Assembly (NCBI RefSeq): GCF_902806485.1
Contig: NZ_CADCWT010000005.1
Location: forward strand, 1-64,000
DNA length: 64,000 nt
Origin: Candidatus Frankia alpina
GTDB taxonomy: Bacteria; Actinomycetota; Actinomycetes; Frankiales; Frankiaceae
Direction of reading: 5' to 3'
A program made the position numbers and the translations under genes. The notes under the pieces are model-generated. The model saw nothing but the letters and a program-made list of their open reading frames with translations, made no database searches and had not been told where the DNA came from. Shown one piece after another: positions 51,754-63,296 of the stretch (position 1 is its first letter; the number at the start of each line of letters is the position of its first letter).

Positions 51754-53165
51754 CGGAGCGGAAGCAGACGGGAACCACCACCGGGCCGGGCGACGCCACG
51801 CCCGCGCAGCCGCTGGCGACCATCGTGATCGTCAACTGGAACGGGGCGCATCTCCTACCGGCCTGCCTCGACGGCGTCGCCAAGCAGGATGCCGGCTTCG
51901 CCTTCCAGACCTGGGTCGTCGACAACGCCTCCGCGGACGGCGCCCGGGAGCTGCTCGCCGAGCGGTACCCCTGGGTGCGCGTCGTGCCCTCGGACCGCAA
52001 CCTCGGCTTCGCCGGCGGCAACAACCTCGCCCTGCGCCAGGTCACCACGCCGTACGCGGTGCTGGTGAACAACGACGCCATCCCCGAACCGACCTGGCTC
52101 GCGGCCCTGCTGGCGCCGTTCGACGAGCCCGGCGGCCAGCATCTCGGCGCCGCCACCGGCAAGGTCGTCTTCCTCCCCCGGTTCCTGCGGATGCGGTTGA
52201 GCACGCCCACCTTCGTGCCAGGCCCGCACGATTCCCGCGAGCTCGGCGTGCGGGTGTCGTCGGTGACGGTCGACGGGCGCGAGACACTGCGCGAGGTGCT
52301 CTGGGAGAAGCTGACCTACGGCGCCGAGGGACCGGCGAAGGCGCCGTACTTCTGGACCCGCGGAGACGGCGAACTGTGCATGCCGATCCCCGACGGTGGG
52401 CCGGTCACCCTCGGGTTCACCTGGGCGGCGGAGTCGCGCAAGCAGGTCGTGCTGAGCTGGGACGGCCCGACCGGTGCCGCCGACGGTGGCCGGGCGGAGC
52501 TGGCCGTCGGCCCCGAGTCGACGACGGTGACGCTCACCGTCGGCGGGGAGGCGCCGCGCGTCGACGTGGTCAACAACGTCGGCGGGATCGTGCTGACCGA
52601 CGGCTATGGCGCGGACCGCGGCTACCAGCAGGTCGACACCGGCCAGTTCGACCAGCCGGAGGACGTGTTCACCGCCTGCGGCAACGGGATGGCCATCCGG
52701 TCGTCGCTGGGTCACGAGCTCGGCTGGTTCGACGACGCGTTCTTCCTCTACTACGAGGACACCGACCTGTCGTGGCGCATCCGGGCTCGCGGGTACACGA
52801 TCCGCTACGTCCCGGGCGCGGTGCTGCGGCACATCCACTCGGCGTCGAGCGTCGAGTGGTCGCCGCTGTTCGTCTTCCACACCGACCGTAATCGGCTGCT
52901 GATGCTCACCAAGGACGCGACGGCGGCGCTGGCGCTGTCCGCGGTGCTGCGCTACCCGGCGACGACCGCCTCCATCGCGGTGCGCACCCTTCGCCAGGCC
53001 TGGCGGGGCCGCAGCCGGCCGGCGATCCGCCCGACGCTGCTGCGGCTGCGGGTATGCGGCTCCTACCTGCGTCTGCTGCCCGCGATGCTGCGGGCCCGCC
53101 GCGAGATCGGCCGGACGATCGCCGAGCGCCGGTCGAGCCTGCAGAGCTGGCTGGTTCCCCGATGA
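51750..53165 (+). CDS. Family 2 glycosyltransferase with inserted beta-rich module
   Basis: 471-aa GT-A enzyme related to rhamnosyltransferases: IVIVNWNGAHLLPACLDGV, WVVDNAS, DRNLGFAGGNNLAL, VLVNNDA (about 105-110) and FFLYYEDTDLSWRIRARG (about 331-348). Between the metal site and the catalytic region sits an extra stretch of about 150 residues (145-300) with RELGVRVSSVTVDG and alternating beta-strand pattern, not found in ordinary GT2 enzymes; its end returns to the conserved FTACGNGMAIR. ATG 51750 overlaps the ATPase stop by four bases, and its own stop overlaps the next ATG: a tightly coupled run. Confidence 0.87.
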   Translation: MTERKQTGTTTGPGDATPAQPLATIVIVNWNGAHLLPACLDGVAKQDAGFAFQTWVVDNASADGARELLAERYPWVRVVPSDRNLGFAGGNNLALRQVTTPYAVLVNNDAIPEPTWLAALLAPFDEPGGQHLGAATGKVVFLPRFLRMRLSTPTFVPGPHDSRELGVRVSSVTVDGRETLREVLWEKLTYGAEGPAKAPYFWTRGDGELCMPIPDGGPVTLGFTWAAESRKQVVLSWDGPTGAADGGRAELAVGPESTTVTLTVGGEAPRVDVVNNVGGIVLTDGYGADRGYQQVDTGQFDQPEDVFTACGNGMAIRSSLGHELGWFDDAFFLYYEDTDLSWRIRARGYTIRYVPGAVLRHIHSASSVEWSPLFVFHTDRNRLLMLTKDATAALALSAVLRYPATTASIAVRTLRQAWRGRSRPAIRPTLLRLRVCGSYLRLLPAMLRARREIGRTIAERRSSLQSWLVPR

Positions 53166-54793
53166 GCGAGCGCACGAGCGGCGCCACGGATCCCGCCGCG
53201 CCGGCCACCGCTGCCGCCGGCCCCGACGGGCACCCGGCGCGAGGGGTCCGCGCCGCCGTCTACAACCGGTTCTGGCACTCGATGGGCGGCGGGGAACGCC
53301 ACAACGGCATGATCGCCCAGGTGTTGGCGGCCGAGGGCGCGAGCGTCGACATCCTCGGGCACTCCGAGGTCGACCTCGACCGGCTGGGCAGCCATCTCGG
53401 CCTGGATCTCGCCGGCTGCCGCTACGTCCGGCTGCCGGACCGCGGCGAGGAGGCCATCGCGGCGGTGTCCGCGGGCTACGACCTGTTCGTCAACGGCTCG
53501 TACATGAGCCGCATCGCGCCGCAGTCCCGGCGCTCGGCGTACCTGTGCTTCTTCCCGACGCCCTTCGACCACGACATGGCGGCCTGGCGCAAGGCCGCGG
53601 TGCGCACCGCCGGCCCGCTGCTGCGCGGGATACGCCCGGCGGTCAGCTTCGGGCAGGGCTGGTACCCGCCGGAGGGCGGCCGCCGCCGGCAGTGGACCTG
53701 GACCAACGGGTCGGGCATCCTCGCCGTGAGTCCAGGCGAGCGGCGCACCCTGCGCGCCGACATCGGCCGCCCCGGCGCGCCGGCCGGCACGTCGCTGCGG
53801 GTCCTCGACGCGGGCGGCGGAGTACTGGCCAAGCTGGAGATCGGCGCCGACTTCGCCCCGTTCGAGGTGCCGCTGCCGCCGACCACGGACGGCACCGAGC
53901 TCACCCTGGTCAGCGACGCGTTCTCGCCGGGCGACGCGGACGTGCGCGAACTCGGTGTCGCGGTGAGCCGGCCGCGGGTCACCGACGGCGACGAGGGGCC
54001 GATCGCCCGCCTGCCGCTGCGCTTCCCCTGGCTGCTGCGGGACCCGGCGGACCTGGCCTACCTCGACGGCTACGACGTGGTCATGGCCAACTCGCAGTTC
54101 ACCCAGGGCTGGATTCGGCGGCTGTGGAAGCGGGAGGCCGACGTGCTGTTCCCGCCGATTCAGGTGCAGCGGCTGCACCCGGCACCGGCCCGGGAGAAAG
54201 CCGTCATCACCGTCGGGCGGTTCTTCGCACCGGGGCTGGGGCACGCCAAGCGGCAGCTGGAGATGGTCCAGTGGTTCGGTGCGCTCTACCGCGCCGGCGA
54301 CCTGCCGGGCTGGACGATGCATGTCGTCGGCGGCTGCGAGGACTCCCAGCTGCCCTACCTCGAACTGGTCCGCGCCGCCGGGGCCGGACTGCCGGTGCAG
54401 ATCCACCCGAACGCGCCGCGGGCGCAGGTCGAGCACCTGCTGTCGACCAGCTCGGTGTTCTGGTCGGCGACCGGCTACGGCGAGGACGACCGGCGCCGCC
54501 CCTGGACGGCGGAGCACTTCGGGATGACCACCGTCGAGGCGATGGCCGGCGGCTGCGTGCCCGTCGTCATCGACCGCGCCGGGCAGCGGGAGATCGTCCG
54601 GCATGGCGTCGACGGCTATCGGTGGACCGGCCCCGAACAGGTCGCCTCCTTCACCCGCCGGTTGGCCGCCGAGGACGGCCTGCGCGGCCGGCTCGCCGCC
54701 GCGGCGATCGAGCGAGCCCAGACCTTCTCCGATGACGCCTTCGCCCGCCAGTGGCGCGACATCGCCGAGGGCCGCCGGCTCTACCAGAGCTGA
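53162..54793 (+). CDS. Family 4 glycosyltransferase with inserted beta-rich module
   Basis: 543-aa GT-B enzyme: WHSMGGGERHNGMIAQVLA (about 39-57) at the acceptor side, VMANSQFTQGWI, VITVGRFFAPGLGHAKRQLEMV and HFGMTTVEAMAGGCVPVVID at the donor side. Residues about 165-288 form an added beta-rich stretch (WTNGSGILAVSPGERRTL ... RELGVAVSRPRVTDG) absent from ordinary GT4 enzymes and similar to the insert of the gene before. The fold is otherwise ALG11-like. ATG 53162 overlaps the preceding stop (ATGA). Confidence 0.87.
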   Translation: MSERTSGATDPAAPATAAAGPDGHPARGVRAAVYNRFWHSMGGGERHNGMIAQVLAAEGASVDILGHSEVDLDRLGSHLGLDLAGCRYVRLPDRGEEAIAAVSAGYDLFVNGSYMSRIAPQSRRSAYLCFFPTPFDHDMAAWRKAAVRTAGPLLRGIRPAVSFGQGWYPPEGGRRRQWTWTNGSGILAVSPGERRTLRADIGRPGAPAGTSLRVLDAGGGVLAKLEIGADFAPFEVPLPPTTDGTELTLVSDAFSPGDADVRELGVAVSRPRVTDGDEGPIARLPLRFPWLLRDPADLAYLDGYDVVMANSQFTQGWIRRLWKREADVLFPPIQVQRLHPAPAREKAVITVGRFFAPGLGHAKRQLEMVQWFGALYRAGDLPGWTMHVVGGCEDSQLPYLELVRAAGAGLPVQIHPNAPRAQVEHLLSTSSVFWSATGYGEDDRRRPWTAEHFGMTTVEAMAGGCVPVVIDRAGQREIVRHGVDGYRWTGPEQVASFTRRLAAEDGLRGRLAAAAIERAQTFSDDAFARQWRDIAEGRRLYQS

Positions 54794-54842
54794 CCGGGAC
54801 CCGCACGTGTGGCATCGGCGTGACAGCGGCAGGAGCCACCGG

Positions 54843-56006
54843 ATGAGGATCGTGCTCGACGGCACGCCGCTGCTCGGGCGGCGCACCGGCGTCGGCCGCT
54901 ACACCGAGCACCTGCTGGCCGGCCTCGCCCGCCTCGACACCTCCTGGGACCTGGCGGCGACCGCCTTCACCTGGCGCGGGCTGAACGAGCTCGCCGAGAG
55001 CCTGCCGGCGGGGGTGCGCCCGGCCGCCCGCCGGGCGCCGGCGCGGCTGCTGCAGGACGCCTGGATCCGCGGCGAGCATCCGCCGGTGGAATGGCTCACC
55101 GGCGCCGCGGACGTCGTCCACGGGACGAACTTCGTGCTCCCGCCGCTGCGCCGGGCCCGCGGCGTGCTCACCATCCACGACCTGTCCTACCTGCGGACCC
55201 CGGACACGGTCACCGCGGCGTCCGCCCGCTACAGCGATTTCGTTCCACGCGGGCTGCGCCGCGCCGCGGCCGTGCTGACCCCGAGCCGGGCCGTCGCCGA
55301 GGAGGTCATCGCCGCCTACCGGCTTGACCCGGCGCTGGTCACCCCCACCCCGCTCGGCGTCGACGACGCCTGGTTCACCACCCCGCCGCCGACGGCCGCC
55401 TGGCTGCAGGCGCACGGCCTGCCCGAGCGGTACCTGCTCTTCGTCGGCTCGGTCGAACCCCGTAAGAACCTGCCGGTCCTGCTGGAGGCGGTCCGCCGGC
55501 TGCACGCGGCGAAGCTCGGCGCCCCCCCGCTGGTGCTCGTGGGACCGCCGGGGTGGGGGCCGACCCTCGACCTGGCCGGGCTGCCCGCCGGCAGCGTGAT
55601 CATCGCCGGTTACCTCGACGCCGAGCAGCTTCGGGCGACGGTCGCGGGCGCCGGCGTGCTGTGCTTCCCGTCGCGCTACGAGGGCTTCGGCCTACCGCCC
55701 CTGGAGGCGCTCGCCGCCGGCACCCCGGTCGTCGCCGCCGACATCCCGACCGTCCGGGAGGTCACCGGAGCCCTGCTCGCTCCCGCCGACAGCCCGTCCG
55801 GCAGCCCGTCCGCCGGCAGCCCGGTGCGGCTGGTCCGGCAGGCCGACCGGGACTCGTTCGCCGACGACCTCGCCGAGGCGATCCTCGCCCTGCTCTCCTC
55901 CCCCGGCGACGCCGAGGCCGGCCGCACCCACGCCCGCGCCTTCACCTGGCGGCGCACCGCGGAGCTCACCGCGGCCGTCTACCGCCGGGTCGCCGAGCTT
56001 CCATAG
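54843..56006 (+). CDS. Family 4 glycosyltransferase
   Basis: 387-aa GT-B enzyme, likely mannosyltransferase type: RTGVGRYTEHLLAGL (15-29), VLTIHDLSYLRTPD, FVGSVEPRKNLPVLL and SRYEGFGLPPLEALAAGTPVV (about 278-298). A short Ser/Gly/Pro insert (SPSGSPSAGSP) interrupts the C-terminal domain. ATG 54843 has an AGGAG ribosome site, 49 bases after the preceding gene. The last 315 bases are overlapped by the leftward membrane-protein frame. Confidence 0.9.
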   Translation: MRIVLDGTPLLGRRTGVGRYTEHLLAGLARLDTSWDLAATAFTWRGLNELAESLPAGVRPAARRAPARLLQDAWIRGEHPPVEWLTGAADVVHGTNFVLPPLRRARGVLTIHDLSYLRTPDTVTAASARYSDFVPRGLRRAAAVLTPSRAVAEEVIAAYRLDPALVTPTPLGVDDAWFTTPPPTAAWLQAHGLPERYLLFVGSVEPRKNLPVLLEAVRRLHAAKLGAPPLVLVGPPGWGPTLDLAGLPAGSVIIAGYLDAEQLRATVAGAGVLCFPSRYEGFGLPPLEALAAGTPVVAADIPTVREVTGALLAPADSPSGSPSAGSPVRLVRQADRDSFADDLAEAILALLSSPGDAEAGRTHARAFTWRRTAELTAAVYRRVAELP

Positions 56007-57548
56007 GGCAACGGCGAGCAGCACCCCGCCGACGATCGCGCAGCCCGCCAGGACCGACAGGCCGACCCACGCCGAGCCGGACCCGGCGATCGCCCAGGCG
56101 GCGCGCAGCCGATCGGGCAGGGCGAGCCCAGCGAGGGCGGACCGCTTCCACGCCAGCTCCCGCCCGACGAGCACCAGCGTGCAGGCCGCCATCGCCGCGA
56201 CGACGGCCACGGTCGGCAACCCGCGCCGGCCCAGCGGCAGGGCCCGGCAGGACGCGGCGACGCCGATCGCGAGCACCGGCGCCATCGGCAGCAGGTAACG
56301 GGTGAACGACGCCCCACCGGCGGCCACGTATCCAACCAGGGTCGCGACGGCGAGCAGGCAGTGCGCGGCCAGCAGGAACCACCCGACGGCCGCACCGCCG
56401 CTGCCGCCCGGACCGAACGCGGACCGCCTGAAGGCACCCCCGGCAGACGGGCGCCGGATGCACGCACGCACGGCCGCCGCGGCCAGACCGACGCCGGTGA
56501 CCACCGCGACGCCGACGGCGACCTGCTCGGCGTGACCGGTGACGAGCGTGGGCCGGCCGAAGAACCCGCGGTAGACGTACCACCACAGATCCCCGTCGCG
56601 CAGCACCTGCCAGACCGAGGGGTGCGCCCCGCCGCCCAGCGGGAACATGTCCGCGATCCGCCCAGAGGCGGTGGGATCCCCGTAACGGCGCTGATTGCGC
56701 AGGTAGAACCAGCCGACGGCGGCGACGGCGAGGGCGAGCAGCGCACCGGCGGCGGCCAGGCCCCGGCGGACCCGGCTGCCCGCCGCGTGCAGCGCGACGG
56801 CGGCGGCGACGGCGGGCACCACGGCGACGAGGGCCACCGCACCGCTGGCCCTGCTGGCCGCCGCGGCCGGCCCGAGCACCGCGAGACCCGCCAGGATGCG
56901 TGGCCGCGGCCCGCCGCGAGCAAGGGCGACGGTCACCGCGAGCAGCCCCGTCACCGTCGCCATCGCCAGGGTGTCGTTGTAGATCTGCCCGGAGGTGACG
57001 ACGACCAGCCCGACGGTCCCCATGACCGCCGCCGCCCCGACCGCAACACCCGGCCGTCTCGGCAGCAATGCGCGACACAGCGCCGCCGTCGCGACGACGA
57101 CGCCCACGCCGAGCAGCACGTTGACGACACGGGCGGCGCGGAATCCAGCCAACGGATGGCCCGACGCCGCGCCGACCCCCAGCGGAACGGCCTCCACCGC
57201 GTAGAACAACGGTGGATGGTTGGCGGTGTAGACAAGATCGAAATTGGATAGCGGCCGGCCGAGGCGCACCCCACAGAGCCCGTCGGCGTGCGCATCGACC
57301 GCGGCCCGGGTCCGCGCGGGCGAGGCCCGGCAGCTCGCCGGCAGGCCCGGCATACCGGGCACTCTCGAGCGCACCGGGGTGTCGAGCTGCGGCAGCGAAC
57401 CATGGGCGAGCTCGAGGGCGTACGCCGTGTGCTGCGCCTCGTCGGCGCTGGTGAACGGCGGGACCACCGCGGCGACGAGCAGACCCAGCGAGCCGAAGAT
57501 CAGACCGGCCGCGGCCACCCCGACCACGAACCACCACCGCCCCGCCAC
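55692..57548 (-). CDS. DUF2142-like polytopic membrane protein
   Basis: 618 aa as read, with about ten or more hydrophobic segments (15-515). The first loop has the acidic motif SADEAQHTAYALELA and NHPPLFYAVEAVPLG, as in the DUF2142 protein at 37498. A GT-C-type role is possible. The final 100 residues (after ALWKLGDPA, about 515) are Gly/Glu-rich, lie antisense to the GT4 3' end and are probably not functional protein; the real end may be earlier if there is an indel. GTG 57548 is 31 bases after the preceding stop, with no clear ribosome site. Confidence 0.72.
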   Translation of the reverse strand: MAGRWWFVVGVAAAGLIFGSLGLLVAAVVPPFTSADEAQHTAYALELAHGSLPQLDTPVRSRVPGMPGLPASCRASPARTRAAVDAHADGLCGVRLGRPLSNFDLVYTANHPPLFYAVEAVPLGVGAASGHPLAGFRAARVVNVLLGVGVVVATAALCRALLPRRPGVAVGAAAVMGTVGLVVVTSGQIYNDTLAMATVTGLLAVTVALARGGPRPRILAGLAVLGPAAAASRASGAVALVAVVPAVAAAVALHAAGSRVRRGLAAAGALLALAVAAVGWFYLRNQRRYGDPTASGRIADMFPLGGGAHPSVWQVLRDGDLWWYVYRGFFGRPTLVTGHAEQVAVGVAVVTGVGLAAAAVRACIRRPSAGGAFRRSAFGPGGSGGAAVGWFLLAAHCLLAVATLVGYVAAGGASFTRYLLPMAPVLAIGVAASCRALPLGRRGLPTVAVVAAMAACTLVLVGRELAWKRSALAGLALPDRLRAAWAIAGSGSAWVGLSVLAGCAIVGGVLLAVALWKLGDPAVDGRGELRGAPPGEGAGVGAAGLGVAGGGEQGEDRLGEVVGERVPVGLPDQPHRAAGGRAAGRAVGGSEQGSGDLPDGRDVGGDDRGAGGERLQGR

Positions 57549-57579
57549 CGATATGACGGTAACGCCCGGCCCGCGCCGG

Positions 57580-59280
57580 CTATGCGGCGGTTCGCCGCCG
57601 CAGCGCGGCGACGAACGCGCTCGCACCGATGATCGCGGCCAGGGCGATCGGCCCGATGACCGCGCCGAGGTAGCGGTAGTCGAAGCCGGAGGTGACCGCG
57701 GACAGCCCCAGCGTCGACACGCCCGAGCCGGCCGCCAGCCAGAACAACCGGCCGACCACGTCGGGCCGGTCGACCGGCCGCCCGATTCCGCGCCGCCGCG
57801 CCGCCCGCCGGGCCCGGATCGCCCGGCCCGCCGTAAGCAGCGACGCCGCCACGCCCGCCAGCAGGCCCAGGCCGACCAAGGGCATCGGGGCGTAGGAAAG
57901 CCGGGACCAGGCGGCGAGCAGGCCGGCCGGCGGCGAGTGCACCGCCGTGGCGACGAAGTAGCCGTCGTCGGCGTGGGCATCGTCCGGGGCCAGCACGTTG
58001 GTGCCGCGAGTCGGCAGCTCCCAGGTGTCCACCCGGGACGTCTGCGGGGTCTCGTAGGGGACCGGGTACAGGTAGCCGGCGAGGTAGCGGGCCGAGGACG
58101 TGACGAGCGCCCACGGCTGCTCGCGCACCACCTCGTGGGCGAACGTCCCCGCGAGGTCCTCCCGCCCCGGCGGGATCTGCCGGTGGCCCTGGCGCAGCGG
58201 CGAGTCGGCGGGCCACAGGTAGCGGACCGGGGAGCCTCGCTCGTCGGTGGGCCGCGGGTCGCACAGCGTGCGCAGGTCCGCACGAAAGATCGTCGAGCAG
58301 TCGGCGAACGGCGCCACCCGCCCGTACAGGAAGAACCCGGAATGGGCGGACACCGCGAAGCCCTTGCCCTCGGCCGCACTCCAGCCTGCGTAGGCGCTCA
58401 CCGGCACGGCGGCCGCCACCACGAACGCGAGGACGGGGGCCACCGCCCGCACCGGCGCCCGGTCGCCGCGCGCGGCGACCGCGTCGGCCACCAGCACAAC
58501 GACGGCGACCGCCAGCGGCCCGTAGCCCACGGTCCGCACACACAGCGCCGCGCCCAGCAGCAGCCCGGCACCCGCGGCCGCGACGGCCCGGGGCCGATCC
58601 CAGCCCGCCAGCACCGCGACGCCGGCCGAGACGAGCACCCCGAACAGACTGTCCGCCAGCACGAACTGGCCCAGGTCCAACACCCACGGCGCGAGCAACG
58701 CGGGGGCCGCGGCGAGCGCGGCCAACCAGGGCCGGCGGACCGCGCGCAGCGCCACCGCGTAGAGCGCCACCGCGACGGCCAGGGTCAGCAGGTGCTGCAC
58801 GACCACGATCCGGGTCACATGGCTGGGACCGTCGAGGATCCGCAGGAAGATCGGATAGCCGGACGGCCGCCAGTCCCCCGGCCACAGATCGCGCCAGGCC
58901 TGGTCCAGATAGGCGGCGGAGTCTCCCAGATACATCAGCGCCGGCGGGTAGGCGACCAGCACCAGCACCCGGGCGGCGACCGCGACGGCGAACAACCCGC
59001 AGAACACGGCGTGCCGACGACCACCTCGCCGACTCCGTCCGAGGACGGTCCGCAGCAGCCCGACCCGCCGGACCGGCGAGGCATCAACGGGTTCGCCAGT
59101 GGCACCAGCACCAGCGCCGGCACCGGCGGACGGGACGGCGCCGGCGGACGGGGCGGTTTCGGGCGAGCCGGCCTGGGTCGGCACGGAGCGGGCGGGCCCT
59201 ACAGGGCGGACGCATCCGGTGTCGTCGCGGCCGCCGCCGGCCTCGAAGGCCTCGCCCGGTGCCTGGCTGACGTTACCCAT
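57580..59280 (-). CDS. Polytopic membrane protein, putative GT-C/GT39-like glycosyltransferase
   Basis: 566-aa membrane protein. A Gly/Ala/Pro-rich tail (1-85) is followed by about twelve hydrophobic segments. Just after the first helix comes YLGDSAAYLDQAWRDLWPGDWRPSGYPIFLRIL, where the conserved Asp (about 121) and GYP resemble GT-C enzymes that use polyprenyl-phosphate sugars. A large extracytoplasmic loop with cysteines lies near 325-445. ATG 59280 is chosen; a TTG three codons upstream is possible. It precedes the DUF2142-like gene, probably cotranscribed. Confidence 0.76.
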   Translation of the reverse strand: MGNVSQAPGEAFEAGGGRDDTGCVRPVGPARSVPTQAGSPETAPSAGAVPSAGAGAGAGATGEPVDASPVRRVGLLRTVLGRSRRGGRRHAVFCGLFAVAVAARVLVLVAYPPALMYLGDSAAYLDQAWRDLWPGDWRPSGYPIFLRILDGPSHVTRIVVVQHLLTLAVAVALYAVALRAVRRPWLAALAAAPALLAPWVLDLGQFVLADSLFGVLVSAGVAVLAGWDRPRAVAAAGAGLLLGAALCVRTVGYGPLAVAVVVLVADAVAARGDRAPVRAVAPVLAFVVAAAVPVSAYAGWSAAEGKGFAVSAHSGFFLYGRVAPFADCSTIFRADLRTLCDPRPTDERGSPVRYLWPADSPLRQGHRQIPPGREDLAGTFAHEVVREQPWALVTSSARYLAGYLYPVPYETPQTSRVDTWELPTRGTNVLAPDDAHADDGYFVATAVHSPPAGLLAAWSRLSYAPMPLVGLGLLAGVAASLLTAGRAIRARRAARRRGIGRPVDRPDVVGRLFWLAAGSGVSTLGLSAVTSGFDYRYLGAVIGPIALAAIIGASAFVAALRRRTAA

Positions 59281-59508
59281 CAGCCGCAAGTCTCGCAGGC
59301 CACCCGCCCGTCACCCGCGGCCGCACCGGGTCATCGGCCGCACCGGGCGTATTGCGGCACGTTGGGCACGGTTTTCGGCCTGGGACCGTACCCAACGCAC
59401 CGCAACCGGCGGCATTCCCCGAGGGGACGGGCGAGTCAGGCGGCGGCGCGTTCGAGGATGTGCGACTCGCCGGTCGAACCCAGCCCGATCACGTGGGTCA
59501 AGCCCGGG

Positions 59509-61953
<2,445 letters not shown>

Positions 61954-62060
61954 CTCTGCATTTATTCAACATCTGCAATAATCTCTGAACGTAGTCAGCC
62001 ATACACAGAGGGACTCGTTCGACTTTTGCACCGTCCGTCATCGATTCAATGCAAAATCGT

Positions 62061-62088
62061 GCCGAGGCTCAGTAGCCGAGGCTCAGTA
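62061..62088 (+). repeat. Perfect 14-bp tandem repeat
   Basis: GCCGAGGCTCAGTA occurs at 62061-62074 and again at 62075-62088, with no mismatch. Confidence 0.92.
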
Positions 62089-62294
62089 ACGGATTCCTGG
62101 CCTGGAACCGTGCTGTGGCCTCGACATGACCTGACCGCTATCTGTCCAGGAGACCCGGGCCAGCCTGGTGGGCGGCGCAGCGACGTGTGCCGGCGTTGGT
62201 GGCCGGGGCCCTGATGCCAGCCGGGGCGGCGGATCTGCTCGGCCAGGCAGGCCCCCGCCCCGAGAGCAGGAGCAGGAGCGGGAGCAAGGCGCAG

Positions 62295-63203
62295 TCAGCC
62301 GCGCAGGTCGTCGCCGGCGAGGGTGAAGGCAGCGTGCAGGGCCTCGCCCCAGGGACGCAACGGGGCGAGGCCCGCGTCCGTCCATGATCGCGTGGAGAGC
62401 ACGGAGTAGGCCGGCCGTGCGGCGGGCCGGGGGAAGGAATCCGTGGTCGTCGCGCTGACCGTGGCCGGGTCGAGCCCGATCTCCGCCATGATCTGGCGGG
62501 CGAATCCGTACCAGGTCGTCTCGCCGGTGTTCGTGCAGTGGTAGACCCCGGGCGGCGCCGACGAGGCGACGAGGTCCAGTAGACCGGCGGCCAGGTCGGC
62601 CGACCAGGTCGGCGAGCCGGTCTGGTCGGCCACGACCGAGACCGCCCCGCGCTCCCGGGCCAGCCGGCTGATCGTCTTGACGAAGTTGCCGCCCGTCCGG
62701 CCGTACACCCAGGCGGTGCGGACGACATACGACGACGCCGGCAGCAGGGCCCGCACGGCCCCCTCTCCCGCGAGCTTGGTCCGGCCGTACGCGCAGGCCG
62801 GGCCGGTCTCATCCCCGGTCTCGTAGGGCTTCGTCGCCCGGCCGTCGAAGACGTAGTCGGTGGACAGGTGCACCAGTGTGGCGTCGACCTCGGCGCAGGC
62901 GGCGGCGAGATGCGCGGGCCCGGTGGCATTGGCGGTGTAGGCCCCGGGCTCGTCGGTCTCCGCGCCGTCGACGTCCGTCCAGGCCGCAGTGTTGATCACG
63001 ACGAGGCCGCCCTGGATCTTCGCCGGCCGAGCCTGGTCACGCAGGACGGCACGGACCCGCGCCGGATCGGTGATGTCCAGCTCGGCCCGGCCGAGGCCCG
63101 CCCAGGCCCGCACGGGAGAATCCGGTTCGGCCAGCCGGGCCTCGAGCAGCCGGCACAGGTCGGCGCCGAGTTGTCCGGCGGCACCGGTCACGAGAACGCG
63201 CAC
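62295..63203 (-). CDS. rmlD: dTDP-4-dehydrorhamnose reductase
   Basis: 302-aa short-chain reductase making dTDP-L-rhamnose with NADPH. Motifs: GAAGQLGADL (7-16) for the cofactor, STDYVFDG (about 114-121), and the catalytic Tyr/Lys in AYGRTKLAGE. GTG 63203 gives the usual MRVLVTG start. The product is the donor for WbbL at 29521; in mycobacteria rmlD, wbbL and manC are adjacent, but here 31.8 kb lie between rmlD and wbbL. It is 93 bases after the LCP gene on the same strand. Confidence 0.95.
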   Translation of the reverse strand: MRVLVTGAAGQLGADLCRLLEARLAEPDSPVRAWAGLGRAELDITDPARVRAVLRDQARPAKIQGGLVVINTAAWTDVDGAETDEPGAYTANATGPAHLAAACAEVDATLVHLSTDYVFDGRATKPYETGDETGPACAYGRTKLAGEGAVRALLPASSYVVRTAWVYGRTGGNFVKTISRLARERGAVSVVADQTGSPTWSADLAAGLLDLVASSAPPGVYHCTNTGETTWYGFARQIMAEIGLDPATVSATTTDSFPRPAARPAYSVLSTRSWTDAGLAPLRPWGEALHAAFTLAGDDLRG

Positions 63204-63296
63204 GGCCAGAGTCTGGCAGACCGGCGGCTATACATCGCGGCGCCCTCCGCTGCGCCGCACCGACCGGCACCCAGGTCGATCGGGCGGGCGTGGCGA

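Noticed and set aside
30600-59300. Mobile element or prophage as carrier of the glycan cluster
   Set aside because: No transposase, integrase, phage gene, tRNA or terminal repeat was seen; base composition matches the flanks. Transfer remains only a possibility.
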